Assembly (NCBI GenBank): GCA_947491935.1
Contig: CANLLF010000004.1
Coordinates: forward strand, 744,001-808,000
Length of the DNA stretch: 64,000 nucleotides
Source: an uncultured Roseicyclus sp.
GTDB taxonomy: Bacteria; Pseudomonadota; Alphaproteobacteria; Rhodobacterales; Rhodobacteraceae
Reading direction: 5' to 3'
In this document: positions 8,340-17,428 of the stretch, in pieces
Numbering within the stretch: position 1 is the stretch's first letter
Layout: each line of letters begins with the position of its first letter
The notes under the pieces: generated by a model
The model's database searches: none
The model's input: only the letters and a program-made list of their open reading frames with translations
What the model was told of the DNA's origin: nothing
Position numbers and translations under genes: made by a program

Positions 8340-10369
8340 CAGGTTTCCCTCAATCTGATCAGGGCGTCGGCAGCGACGGCGCGCGTGGGGGTGCAGATGA
8401 GCGGGTTCACTTCCACCTCGAATACTGCCCGGGCATGGGCCACGACATAGTCCTGCACGGCCAGCACGGCGCTGACAATTGCGGATCGGTCCACCGCCGG
8501 GGCGCCGCGATAGCCCTGAAGCTGCGGTGCGAGCCTCAGGCCATCCAACGCGGCGTTGATCTCGGCGGGATGGGTCGGCAACAGAAGGTGGGTCGTGTCA
8601 TTCATGAGCTCCGCAAATGTGCCGCCGGCACCGAGCGTCAGAACAAAGCCGTGGGCTTCGTCCCGCACGACGCCGACCAGCAGCTCGACCACGCCGTCGC
8701 CAATCATTTCTTCTATCAGAAATGAGGCGGCCGCCATCGAGTGCACCGCGTCACACACCGCCGCATCGCCGGATACATTCACCTTCACGGCACCCACTTC
8801 GGTCTTGTGGGTGAGGCCTCTGCCCTTCACCACAACGGCCCCGCCGATGTCCCGCGCTGCAGTAGCGGCCTCAGATGCAGCGCTCACGGCACGGCCTTGG
8901 GGGATCGCAAGGCCAAAGGAGGCCAGATCCGATTTTGCGGTCGCTTCGTCGAGGATATGGGATGGCCCGTCGGGGCCGGGCACAAGCAAGGGCTCGGCTT
9001 CGACGCGCGGCTCCAGATCCGCCGCGATCCCGATGGCATCGATTGCATCGTTCAGGCCGGATAGAGGGACGATCCCGCGCGCAATCAGGCGCTCTGCGAT
9101 CTCTTCGGGCAACGTCTCCGGCAGGCTCGACAGGATCGCGATGGGCCGCCCTTTGGCCGCCATGGCATCACCGACCGCTTCGATCACCAGGTTCCATTCC
9201 GGGGCCGTGCAGCGATCCGGACGCGGAAAATCCAGCACCACCAGGGCCAGGGCAATGTCATCATCCAGCATAGCCGCAAAACATGCGGCCATCGCGGCGC
9301 GATCCGCCCAGATATAGGTGTGATAATCCAGTGGATTGGCGAGGGCCACTTTCGGCCCAAGGGCCTCACGAAGCTGCTCAACCTGCCGTTCGTTGAGGGC
9401 CGGAAAGCTCACATCGCGCCCCACGGCCATATCCGCCATCAGGCTTGCCTCGCCGCCGGAACAGGACATCGATGCGATGCGATTTGACGGTAAGGGGCCC
9501 GTCACGTGCAGGAGCTTCAGAACCTCCAGAAAGGTCGACAGGCTTTCGACCTGACCGATCCCCAAGCGCTGCAGGAGTGCGCGCGCGCCTGCGTCACTTC
9601 CGGCAAGCGAAGCCGTGTGGGACACCGCCGCGATCCGCGCCTGATCCGATGCGCCGACTTTCAATGCAATGATCGGCTTGCCGAGGCGACGGGCTTCTGC
9701 CGCCAGAGCCTCGAACCGGCGCAGAGCGCCGATGCCTTCGATATGGAGCCCCAGGGCCGTGACCCTTGGATCGTTCAGCAGGGCCATCCCGATAGCCGCC
9801 AGATCGGTCTGGGCCTGGTTGCCCGCCGTCACCAGATAGGCCAGCGGCAATCCGCGGGTCTGCATGGTGAGGTTCAGGGCGATGTTGGAGGATTGGGTGA
9901 CCACCGCCACGCCCCGATCCACCCGCACCATACCATGATGGTCGGGCCAGAGCGTGATGCCATCCAGACCGTTGATCAGGCCATAACAATTCGGCCCGAG
10001 AATGGGCATGTCACCGGCGGCTTGCAGCAGGGCCGCCTGCAGATCCGCGCCATCGTGCAGTTCGGCCACCGCCTCCTGAAACCCGGAGGCAAAACAGATC
10101 GCGCCGCCGCCCCCCCGGCGCGCGAGGGCGGTGATCACCTCAACCGTTGCGTGCCGGTTCACGCCGACAAAACTCGCGTCCGGCACGTCGGGAAGATCCT
10201 CAATTGAGGCAAAGGCGGGCAGGCCGCCCATCTCCGGCTTGGTGGGATGCACCGGCCATAGCGCACCGCCAAAGCCGATCTTGCGGCATTCGCGGATCAC
10301 ATTGGCACACCACGCGCCGCCGCCCACCACAGCGATGGATCGGGGTCGCAGGAGGCGGTCCAGCGCCAT
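8339..10369 (-). CDS. ADP-forming acyl-CoA ligase (CoA-binding plus ATP-grasp), betaine-CoA ligase candidate
   Basis: A 676-residue single-chain NDP-forming acyl-CoA synthetase. The N-terminal CoA-binding Rossmann domain starts at RPRSIAVVGGG, the succinyl-CoA-synthetase-like middle domain carries the likely phospho-His in SHTASLAGSDAG and the SCSGGEASLMAD loop, and the C-terminal ATP-grasp part includes VVVKGRGLTHKTEVG. In this operon it takes the place of the AMP-forming CaiC and probably activates gamma-butyrobetaine or carnitine to the CoA ester. I start it at MALDRLL, one base after the acyl-CoA dehydrogenase stop. Confidence 0.8.
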   Translation of the reverse strand: MALDRLLRPRSIAVVGGGAWCANVIRECRKIGFGGALWPVHPTKPEMGGLPAFASIEDLPDVPDASFVGVNRHATVEVITALARRGGGGAICFASGFQEAVAELHDGADLQAALLQAAGDMPILGPNCYGLINGLDGITLWPDHHGMVRVDRGVAVVTQSSNIALNLTMQTRGLPLAYLVTAGNQAQTDLAAIGMALLNDPRVTALGLHIEGIGALRRFEALAAEARRLGKPIIALKVGASDQARIAAVSHTASLAGSDAGARALLQRLGIGQVESLSTFLEVLKLLHVTGPLPSNRIASMSCSGGEASLMADMAVGRDVSFPALNERQVEQLREALGPKVALANPLDYHTYIWADRAAMAACFAAMLDDDIALALVVLDFPRPDRCTAPEWNLVIEAVGDAMAAKGRPIAILSSLPETLPEEIAERLIARGIVPLSGLNDAIDAIGIAADLEPRVEAEPLLVPGPDGPSHILDEATAKSDLASFGLAIPQGRAVSAASEAATAARDIGGAVVVKGRGLTHKTEVGAVKVNVSGDAAVCDAVHSMAAASFLIEEMIGDGVVELLVGVVRDEAHGFVLTLGAGGTFAELMNDTTHLLLPTHPAEINAALDGLRLAPQLQGYRGAPAVDRSAIVSAVLAVQDYVVAHARAVFEVEVNPLICTPTRAVAADALIRLRET

Positions 10370-10370
10370 G

Positions 10371-11531
10371 TCAGGCGCCCAACGGGCGAAACAGATCGCG
10401 GCTGATGATGTGGCGCTGGATCTCGGACGTGCCATCCCAGATCCGCTCCACCCGCGCATCGCGCCAGAACCGCTCGATGGGGAAATCGTCCATCAACCCC
10501 ATGCCGCCGAAGATCTGCAACGTGGTGTCGGTAACTCGTGCCAGCATTTCGGTCGCGTAGAGTTTTGCGCTTGCGATCTCCCGGTTCGCGGGCAGGCTCT
10601 GGTCCAGCCGCCATGCGCCTGCCAGCGTCAGCCAATCGGCGGCGTCAATCTCGGTGATCATGTCGGCGACCTGAAAGCTGACGCCCTGGAATTTGGCGAT
10701 GGCCTGACCGAATTGCTTGCGGTCGGCTGCGTAATCCACGGCCATGTCGAAACACCGCCGCGCGCGACCGACGCTGAATGCGGCCACGGTCAAACGGGTG
10801 GCGTAGAGCCATTCGTTCATCACGTTAAACCCGCCATCGACCGCCCCCAGAACCTGTGCGTCCGGCAGGCGGCAATCGGTGAATTCAAGGATGCAGTTCT
10901 TGTATCCTCGGTGGCTGACGGAATTGTACCCGGCACGCACCTCAAAGCCCGGATGGCCGCGATCCACCAGAAAACAGGTGATGCGTTTCTTCGGGCCCTT
11001 AGGTGTCTCGTCCACCCCTGTGGCCACGAAAACGATGAAAAAGTCCGCGTGATCGGCGCCGGAGATGAAGTGCTTGGATCCGTTCACCACCCAATCCCCG
11101 CCGTCGCATATGGCGGAACACGCCATGCCGCGAACATCCGATCCCGCGCCCGGCTCCGTCATGGCCAGCGCATCCATTCGCTCCCCCCGCACGGCAGGGA
11201 GCAAGTAACGCTCCCGCTGCTCCCCTTCGCAGGCCATCAGGATGTTCTGTGGCCGACCGAAGAAATGCGTCAGCGCCATGGATCCGCGCCCAAGCTCCCG
11301 TTCCACCAGCGTGAAATCGAGATGGGACAGCCCGGCGCCTCCAACCTCTTCGGGGAAATTGCAGGCGTAAAAGCCGAGATCGATGACCTTCTGTTTGATC
11401 GAGTGCGCCAACTCGGTGGGAACCTCGCCGCTGTGCTCCACCTCCGCTTCGAACGGATAGATCTCATTCTCCACGAAGCTGCGCACAGTGGAGACAATCA
11501 TCTCCTGTTCTTCACTCAACCCGAACTGCAC
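10371..11531 (-). CDS. Acyl-CoA dehydrogenase, gamma-butyrobetainyl-CoA candidate
   Basis: A 386-residue acyl-CoA dehydrogenase with the FAD and substrate signatures AMTEPGAGSDVRG and FGGMGLMDDFPIERFWRDAR. It is the first gene of the minus-strand operon and should oxidise gamma-butyrobetainyl-CoA to crotonobetainyl-CoA. The position aligned with the usual catalytic Glu reads IWDGTSEIQR, placing Asp366 where medium-chain enzymes have Glu in YEGT. Some families put the base elsewhere in the chain, so activity is not ruled out. The gene is divergent from the GlxA/CdhR-type regulator with about 75 bases between the starts. Confidence 0.82.
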   Translation of the reverse strand: MQFGLSEEQEMIVSTVRSFVENEIYPFEAEVEHSGEVPTELAHSIKQKVIDLGFYACNFPEEVGGAGLSHLDFTLVERELGRGSMALTHFFGRPQNILMACEGEQRERYLLPAVRGERMDALAMTEPGAGSDVRGMACSAICDGGDWVVNGSKHFISGADHADFFIVFVATGVDETPKGPKKRITCFLVDRGHPGFEVRAGYNSVSHRGYKNCILEFTDCRLPDAQVLGAVDGGFNVMNEWLYATRLTVAAFSVGRARRCFDMAVDYAADRKQFGQAIAKFQGVSFQVADMITEIDAADWLTLAGAWRLDQSLPANREIASAKLYATEMLARVTDTTLQIFGGMGLMDDFPIERFWRDARVERIWDGTSEIQRHIISRDLFRPLGA

Positions 11532-11606
11532 GGCTCGGCCCTCCCTTGCCCATGCGCGATGTTAGCCATACCGTCGCCCAGAACCTTGCAGTATGCGGCA
11601 GGAAAC

Positions 11607-12554
11607 GTGCAGAAAGCGAATACAACCGAAACCTTTGCACTGCTCCTGTTCGAGGGGTTTTCAAACCTGTGTCTTGCCAATGCTGTGGAGCCCTTGCGGG
11701 CCGCCAATGCGCTGGCTCGGCGGCCGCTTTACGATTGGTGCTTTCTTGCAATGCAGTCCGAAACCGTCGCGTCATCGAGTGGGGTTCCGGTTCAACCGCA
11801 GCCGCTCAATGCCGCGTCCCACGGCGATTACCTGTTCGTTTTGCCAAGTTACGGGTTTGAGGCACTGACAACCCCCGCGCATCTGCGCCGTCTGCGCGCC
11901 GCGTCCAAGCGGTATGGCACGCTGGTGGGGCTTGATACCGGTTCCTGGCTTCTGGGGGCGGCGGGGCTGTTGGATGGCTACCGCGCGACATCCCATTGGG
12001 ACGTTCTTGGCGCCTTGTCAGAAGCCTTCCCCGAAATTACCGTCACCGAAGATCGTTTCGTGATCGACCGCGACCGGGCTAGCTGCGGCGGGGCCACCAC
12101 GACGCTGGACCTGATGCTGGACCTGATCGAGCGTCGCCACGGCGCGCCACTGGCCTTGGAAGTGGCGGCTCTGTTCATGTATGGCGAGCGGGATCCAAAG
12201 ACTGAACCCAACCGCCTGATCCCGGCCCATCGAACCTTGCGTGCGGCCGCGGCTTTGATGCGGCGCAATGTCGAAAACCCGCTGCCCATTGCCCGGATTG
12301 CCGCTGAATTGGGGGTCGGGCGGCGGGCCCTTGAGCAGGCGTTCCGATCCCATGGCAGCCAAAGCCCCGCGCGGCTTTATCGCGCCATCAGATTGTCGGA
12401 GGCGCGGCGGCGTCTGGAACAGACGCGGGACAGCGTGGCCGAGATTGCCTTGCGCTCGGGCTATCGCGATGCGACCGCTATGACACGCGCCTTCAAGGCG
12501 GAGTTCGGCCTGACGCCCTCCGCCGCACGGCGGGCGAGTGTGCAAAGAGGCTGA
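11607..12554 (+). CDS. cdhR: GlxA/CdhR-type AraC-family regulator of carnitine catabolism
   Basis: About 315 residues: a DJ-1/PfpI-like N-terminal domain (FALLLFEGFSNLCLANAVEPLRAAN, with LDTGSWLLGAAGLLDGYRATSHW) and a C-terminal AraC double helix-turn-helix (IAAELGVGRRALEQAF, then IALRSGYRDATAMTRAFK). This is the layout of CdhR, the activator of carnitine catabolism, and the gene is divergent from the carnitine operon. I use the GTG at 11607, preceded by GCAGGA; an ATG at 11559 is in frame, but would leave only 27 bases for divergent promoters and shows no ribosome-binding site. The symbol is inferred from context. Confidence 0.75.
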   Translation: MQKANTTETFALLLFEGFSNLCLANAVEPLRAANALARRPLYDWCFLAMQSETVASSSGVPVQPQPLNAASHGDYLFVLPSYGFEALTTPAHLRRLRAASKRYGTLVGLDTGSWLLGAAGLLDGYRATSHWDVLGALSEAFPEITVTEDRFVIDRDRASCGGATTTLDLMLDLIERRHGAPLALEVAALFMYGERDPKTEPNRLIPAHRTLRAAAALMRRNVENPLPIARIAAELGVGRRALEQAFRSHGSQSPARLYRAIRLSEARRRLEQTRDSVAEIALRSGYRDATAMTRAFKAEFGLTPSAARRASVQRG

Positions 12555-12555
12555 T

Positions 12556-14142
12556 ATGACGATGATGAGTGTGGGTGAGGCGTTGGTCGTGCTGTTGGAG
12601 CGGCGCGGCGTGGACATGGTGTTTGGTATTCCAGGTGTTCACACGGTGGAGCTCTATCGCGGGCTCAGGGCTTCGCCAATCCGCCACATCACTCCGCGCC
12701 ACGAACAAAGCGCAGGGTTCATGGCCGATGGATATGCACGCGCGACCGGCAGGCCTGGCGTCTGCCTGCTGATCACCGGGCCGGGTGTAACGAACGCGAT
12801 CACGCCCATGGCGCAGGCGCGGGCGGATTCCATTCCGATGTTGGTGATCTCAGGCGTCAATCGTGTGGCAACCCATGGGCACGAGGAGGGATTTCTGCAT
12901 GAATTGCCCGATCAGGCAGCGACGATGCGAACGGTTGCGATCTGGAGCCATACACTGCACTGCGCCGACGATTTGGAGCGTGTGATCGCGCGGGCGTTTA
13001 CAACCATGACGGCCGGGCGCCCCGGGCCGGTTCATATCGAGATCCCACTGGATGTGATGGCTCAGAAGGTTACCCTTCCCGTCGAGCGCCCCGTGCATGA
13101 TACCCGCCGTGCCCCGGATCCCGCGACGATTATCGAGGCCGCAAAACGCCTCGCGACGGCAAAGCGCCCGTTGGTCCTTGCCGGTGGCGGGGCCGTCGGG
13201 GCAGCGGCGGAGCTGGAGCAGCTGGCCGAACGCCTTGATGCGCCGGTTATCACCACCACGAATGGCCGTGGCATCCTTGGCAACCACGCCTTGCGCGTTC
13301 CGGCGAGCCCTTCCTTCCCGGTGATCCGGGAGGCCATGGCAGCGGCGGATCTTGTCCTTGCCATTGGCACCCAGATGGGCCGCACGGATTACGACGTCTA
13401 CGATACGGGCGAGCGGCCCAAGCTTGCGCAATTGATCCGGATTGATTGCGATCCGGTGCAGATTGCGCGGGGTGCCATACCCGACCTGCCCCTGGTCGCA
13501 GATGCGCAACTGGCCTTGACGGCCCTGCTGGACGAAACACGCGACCTTAACCGGTCGGGCACGGGGATATCGCAGGCTGCAGCGCTCAGGACGGCGGCCC
13601 GGGACGCCTTGAGCGACGAGTACAAGGCCTGCATCTGGATGATCGATACGATCCGTGGTGCCATCCCGGGCGTCCGTGTTGTGGGCGACAGCACGCAAGC
13701 CGTTTACGCAGGCAACATGTACGCCGACATTGATCAGCCACGGGGCTGGTTCAATGCGGCAACGGGATATGGCGCGCTTGGGTTTGGGGCGCCAGCGGCC
13801 ATTGGGGCCGCGCTTGGTGTGGCCGAAACGCCTGTGGTCTGCATCACGGGCGACGGTGGGTTCCAGTTTTGCCTGTCGGAAATCGGAACGGCGATAGACG
13901 AGGCCGCGCCGGTGATTTTCATCGTTTGGAACAATAACGGCTACCAAGAGATTGAGCGCTATATGGAAGCCAATGATATTTCGCCCGAAGGCGTCACGCC
14001 GTCCGCCCCGGATTTCGTGCAGGTCGCCGCCGCCTATGGCATGGCGGGCGAGGCGATTGAGGGGCTAGATGGCCTGGCAGAGGCATTGGAGCGCGCCCAT
14101 GCCGCAGCCGCGCCGCGGCTGATCGAGATCAGAATGCCTTAG
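12556..14142 (+). CDS. ThDP-dependent enzyme (acetolactate-synthase-like / 5-guanidino-2-oxopentanoate decarboxylase-like)
   Basis: A 528-residue ThDP enzyme with the standard three domains. The cofactor-activating Glu lies in RHEQSAGFMADGYARATG, the central domain has RPLVLAGGGAV, and the ThDP/Mg site is ITGDGGFQF followed by IVWNNNGYQEIE. It resembles AruI-type 2-ketoarginine decarboxylases more than true acetolactate synthases, and no small regulatory subunit gene is present. The ATG at 12556 follows the regulator stop by one base, so the two are co-transcribed. How it serves the carnitine locus is unclear; arginine-derived 2-keto acid breakdown is one option. Confidence 0.7.
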   Translation: MTMMSVGEALVVLLERRGVDMVFGIPGVHTVELYRGLRASPIRHITPRHEQSAGFMADGYARATGRPGVCLLITGPGVTNAITPMAQARADSIPMLVISGVNRVATHGHEEGFLHELPDQAATMRTVAIWSHTLHCADDLERVIARAFTTMTAGRPGPVHIEIPLDVMAQKVTLPVERPVHDTRRAPDPATIIEAAKRLATAKRPLVLAGGGAVGAAAELEQLAERLDAPVITTTNGRGILGNHALRVPASPSFPVIREAMAAADLVLAIGTQMGRTDYDVYDTGERPKLAQLIRIDCDPVQIARGAIPDLPLVADAQLALTALLDETRDLNRSGTGISQAAALRTAARDALSDEYKACIWMIDTIRGAIPGVRVVGDSTQAVYAGNMYADIDQPRGWFNAATGYGALGFGAPAAIGAALGVAETPVVCITGDGGFQFCLSEIGTAIDEAAPVIFIVWNNNGYQEIERYMEANDISPEGVTPSAPDFVQVAAAYGMAGEAIEGLDGLAEALERAHAAAAPRLIEIRMP

Positions 14143-14171
14143 AGCGCAATTGTCTAAGCGTGTGACCGGTT

Positions 14172-14567
14172 TCAGGTTGGCTGCTCCATCGCCAGTCCGT
14201 CCAGGATCGGGCAATCGGGCCGATTATCCCCGGCACAGGCCGTGATCAGTGCGGCAAGGGTACGACGCATTTCGGACAGGTCACGGATCTTGGCGTCGAT
14301 CTCATCCAGATGCCCGCGAGCGATTTCCTTCACCTCGGCGCTTGTCCGGCTGTCATCTTCATACAATTGCAGGAGATTGCGGCAATCGGCGATGGAAAAC
14401 CCCAAGGCGCGCGCCCGTCCCAGAAACGCAAGCTTATGCAGATCCGTATCGCGGAAGGCGCGGTATCCATTGGCGCCACGCTGCGGGCGGATCAGGCCGA
14501 TCTCTTCGTAATAGCGGATTGTCTTGGCGGGCAGGCCCGAGGCTTTGGCGACATCTCCGATATTCAT
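14172..14567 (-). CDS. cueR: CueR, Cu(I)-responsive MerR-family regulator
   Basis: A 131-residue MerR-family protein: an N-terminal winged helix (MNIGDVAKASGLPAKTIRYYEE), a long dimerisation helix, and the C-terminal metal loop CAGDNRPDC, a C-x7-C pattern as in CueR. It activates copper-efflux promoters by bending DNA with a 19-bp spacer, and exactly such a promoter stands ahead of the adjacent ATPase. I start it at MNIGDVA; the longer frame runs into the ATPase. It is the second gene of the operon, ten bases after the ATPase stop, with AGGAG overlapping that stop codon. Confidence 0.92.
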   Translation of the reverse strand: MNIGDVAKASGLPAKTIRYYEEIGLIRPQRGANGYRAFRDTDLHKLAFLGRARALGFSIADCRNLLQLYEDDSRTSAEVKEIARGHLDEIDAKIRDLSEMRRTLAALITACAGDNRPDCPILDGLAMEQPT

Positions 14568-14577
14568 GTTTCTGCTC

Positions 14578-17088
14578 CTATTCAGCGGGCGCTGTGCGGG
14601 GCGCGGCTGTGACTCCTTTGGCGGGTCGCTCATCCATCGCGGGCCGAATGCCCCTGAGCCGCAAGGCGTTGGTCAGGACCGACACCGACGACAAAGCCAT
14701 CGCGCCGGCGGCGAAGATCGGTGACAAAAGAAGGCCCGTAAACGGGAACAAGACGCCAGCCGCCACCGGGATCAACGCCGTGTTATAGGCAAAGGCCCAA
14801 ATCAGGTTCTGCCGGATATTGCTCATCGTCCGGTGCGACAGCTCAACGGCATTCACAATTCCGGCCAGATCGCCGGACATCAACACAACATCGGCGCTTT
14901 CGATTGCCACATCGGTTCCCGTGCCGATTGCGATGCCCACATCGGCTTCGGCGAGGGCCGGCGCATCATTGATGCCGTCACCCACGAATGCCACAGGCCC
15001 ATGATCGGCGCGCAGGCTTTGGATAGCAGATACTTTGCCGTCCGGCAGGACATCGGCCAGCACGTGATCGATCCCCAGCTCCGCCGCGATCACGTCAGCC
15101 GTGGCGCGCTTGTCACCCGTGATCATCGCGACCTTCAGGCCGCGCGCGTGAAGCGCGGTGATCGCGGCTCTGCTACTGGCTTTCACGGGGTCTGATACCG
15201 CGATGACGGCCGCTGCCACGCCATCGATTGCCGCGAAGAGGGCGGTCCGCCCTCGTGCCGCCAGGCGCGCCTCGGCCTCAGCCAGAGGCCCCAGTGCAAT
15301 GCCTTCTCGTTCGAGCAGGCGGGCCGCCCCCACCAGCACGTCACGCCCATCCACATTGGCCCGAACGCCGAAGCCTGGAAGAGCTTCAAACGCTGTCACC
15401 GGTGCGAGTGACACGCCATCTGCCCGCGCGGCGCGCAGAATCGCCTCGGCAATGGGATGTTCGGACGTGGCCTCCACCGCCGCGATCAGGGCAAGCACAT
15501 CGGCCCGGTCCATGCCCTCGCCCACGATCAGGTCGGTCAGTTCCGGTCGCCCTTCAGTTACCGTCCCGGTCTTGTCCAGCGCCACAACCTGCGCGCTTTC
15601 CAACGCCTGCAACGCATCTCCCTTGCGGAAGAGAACGCCGAGTTCAGCGGCGCGGCCCGTGCCCACCATGATGGAGGTCGGCGTTGCAAGACCCATCGCG
15701 CAGGGACAGGCGATGATCAGGACGGATACACCGGCCACCAGTGCGAATGTGCCTGCCGGATCAGGCCCGACAAAAAGCCAGACAATTACCGTCAGCAGCG
15801 CCACGGCCATGACGGCGGGCACGAACCACAGCGTAACCTTGTCGACCAGTGCCTGAATCGGCAGTTTCGCGCCCTGTGCGTCCTGCACCATGCGTATGAT
15901 CTGCGCCAACGTCGTGTCCGCGCCCACGCGGGTCGCCCGAAACCGGACCGCCCCCGCGCCGTTCACGGTGCCGCCTGTCACCTTGTCGCCTTGGGTCTTT
16001 TCCACCGGGACGGGCTCGCCGGTGATCATGCTTTCATCGATATAGCTGGTGCCTTCGATCACCTCACCATCGACCGCCAAACGCTCACCGGGGCGGACGA
16101 TCACGACGTCTCCGACAACAATCTGATCGGTGGCGAGGTCCACGGCCTCACCATTGCGCAGCACACGAGCCGTCCGCGCCTGCAGGCCCAGAAGCGAGCG
16201 GATTGCGGCGCCCGTCCGTCCCTTGGCGCGCGCTTCCAGATATCGGCCCAAAAGGATCAGGGTCACGATGACGGCCGCGGCCTCAAAGTAAACCGCGCGG
16301 GCGATGTCGGGCAGGAGGCTTGGCAGGAAGGTTGCGACCACGGAATAGAGATAGGCGGCCGATGCGCCGACGGCGACAAGGCTGTTCATGTCCGGTGCGG
16401 CGCGGATCAGGGCGGGCACGCCCTTGGCGAAGAACACGCGCCCCGGCCCGGCCAGCACCAGCGTCGTCAAGACGAACTGGATGATCCAACTGGCCTGATG
16501 TCCGATCGTATTGCCGATCAGCATGTGGAGCGCCGGGACAAGGTGGCCGCCCATCTCCAACACAAACACCGGCAAGGTCAGGATTGCTGCAAGAGTGAAC
16601 CGCTGCCAGGCTAACGTGGCCTCTCGCGCTTTTTCTGCCGCTTGATCGAGCGGTGCATCGGCCGCCGCCACCCTCGCGGCATAGCCTGCATCGGTGACGG
16701 CCGTCGCGATCTGGTCGGGTGTTACCGCATCCGCCAGATAGGTGACCTTCGCGGTTTCGGTGGCCAGATTGACAGCACCGCTAATCACGCCGGGGATCGC
16801 GGCAACGGCCTTGTCGACCCGCCCCACGCAGGACGCGCAAGACATGGAGGATATCGACAACGTGGCCTCTGCGCGCCGGGCCGGATAGCCAAGGTCGGAC
16901 AGCACGCCGCTTGCGTGAGAGATCGCCGTGGCATCATCTGCCCGCATTTGCGCGCTTTCCGTTGCGAGGTTCACGGCCACATCGGTGATGCCGTCAACAT
17001 CCGCCAAGGCACGCTCAACACGCCCGACGCAGGAGGCGCAACTCATCCCTTCGATTCGAAGGGTAATGGTGTTGGACAGGGGCGGCAT
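14578..17088 (-). CDS. copA: Cu(+)-exporting P1B-type ATPase with two metal-binding domains
   Basis: An 836-residue P-type ATPase. It has two N-terminal heavy-metal domains, each with MSCASC, then membrane spans, the actuator loop MITGEPVP, the CPC metal-transport motif ([11 protein letters not shown]), the phosphorylation site DKTGTVTEG and the hinge [13 protein letters not shown] together with two CxxC domains marks Cu(I) export from cytoplasm to periplasm. I use the second Met (17088) because GGAG lies six bases upstream; the first ATG directly abuts that site. Expression is predicted to depend on CueR, encoded immediately downstream. Confidence 0.93.
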   Translation of the reverse strand: MPPLSNTITLRIEGMSCASCVGRVERALADVDGITDVAVNLATESAQMRADDATAISHASGVLSDLGYPARRAEATLSISSMSCASCVGRVDKAVAAIPGVISGAVNLATETAKVTYLADAVTPDQIATAVTDAGYAARVAAADAPLDQAAEKAREATLAWQRFTLAAILTLPVFVLEMGGHLVPALHMLIGNTIGHQASWIIQFVLTTLVLAGPGRVFFAKGVPALIRAAPDMNSLVAVGASAAYLYSVVATFLPSLLPDIARAVYFEAAAVIVTLILLGRYLEARAKGRTGAAIRSLLGLQARTARVLRNGEAVDLATDQIVVGDVVIVRPGERLAVDGEVIEGTSYIDESMITGEPVPVEKTQGDKVTGGTVNGAGAVRFRATRVGADTTLAQIIRMVQDAQGAKLPIQALVDKVTLWFVPAVMAVALLTVIVWLFVGPDPAGTFALVAGVSVLIIACPCAMGLATPTSIMVGTGRAAELGVLFRKGDALQALESAQVVALDKTGTVTEGRPELTDLIVGEGMDRADVLALIAAVEATSEHPIAEAILRAARADGVSLAPVTAFEALPGFGVRANVDGRDVLVGAARLLEREGIALGPLAEAEARLAARGRTALFAAIDGVAAAVIAVSDPVKASSRAAITALHARGLKVAMITGDKRATADVIAAELGIDHVLADVLPDGKVSAIQSLRADHGPVAFVGDGINDAPALAEADVGIAIGTGTDVAIESADVVLMSGDLAGIVNAVELSHRTMSNIRQNLIWAFAYNTALIPVAAGVLFPFTGLLLSPIFAAGAMALSSVSVLTNALRLRGIRPAMDERPAKGVTAAPRTAPAE

Positions 17089-17116
17089 TGGCATCTCCGG
17101 TATCGGCCGAGCCCTC

Positions 17117-17147
17117 TACATAAGGGTTCCAGTGACAGGAAGGTCAA
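17117..17147 (-). promoter_or_regulatory. CueR-type promoter with 19-bp spacer
   Basis: On the minus strand TTGACC (17147-17142) is followed by exactly 19 bases and TATGTA (17122-17117). The long spacer carries the interrupted dyad CTTCC...GGAA typical of CueR/MerR operators. It lies about 30 bases upstream of copA. Confidence 0.82.
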
Positions 17148-17428
17148 GGATGTCTTGTGCCGCCAGCCATCGCCGGATTGGACCTGATGCGAGGCGACTT
17201 CTTTCAGCCGCTTGACGCAGGTGACAATATGCTGTGTGGAGCATGGCAAGTTGGATCGTGCGGTCGCTCGCTCAAGCCGACCACGGGGGCGCAGCCCTCG
17301 CTTTGTCGAACAAGTGCTGCTTGCAATGGCCAGCGAGCCAAGGCGTCCAGGGCCGAAAGCGCTTGGCGGCTCGAATCCGAAGGGTATCCTGACGATAGGC
17401 CTGAACGTCGTTTTGAGGAGTGGTGAGG

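Noticed and set aside
10131-11606. The long upstream extension of the CdhR-like regulator frame
   Set aside because: It lies opposite the acyl-CoA dehydrogenase and ligase genes and has no domain content; homology starts only near base 11607.
12850-13947. A 365-codon minus-strand frame inside the ThDP enzyme gene
   Set aside because: Antisense shadow; the plus strand shows a complete ThDP enzyme with GDG and NNN cofactor motifs.
12556-14142. Naming the ThDP enzyme acetolactate synthase (ilvB)
   Set aside because: No regulatory subunit gene is adjacent and the setting is catabolic; the sequence reads closer to 2-ketoarginine decarboxylase-type enzymes.
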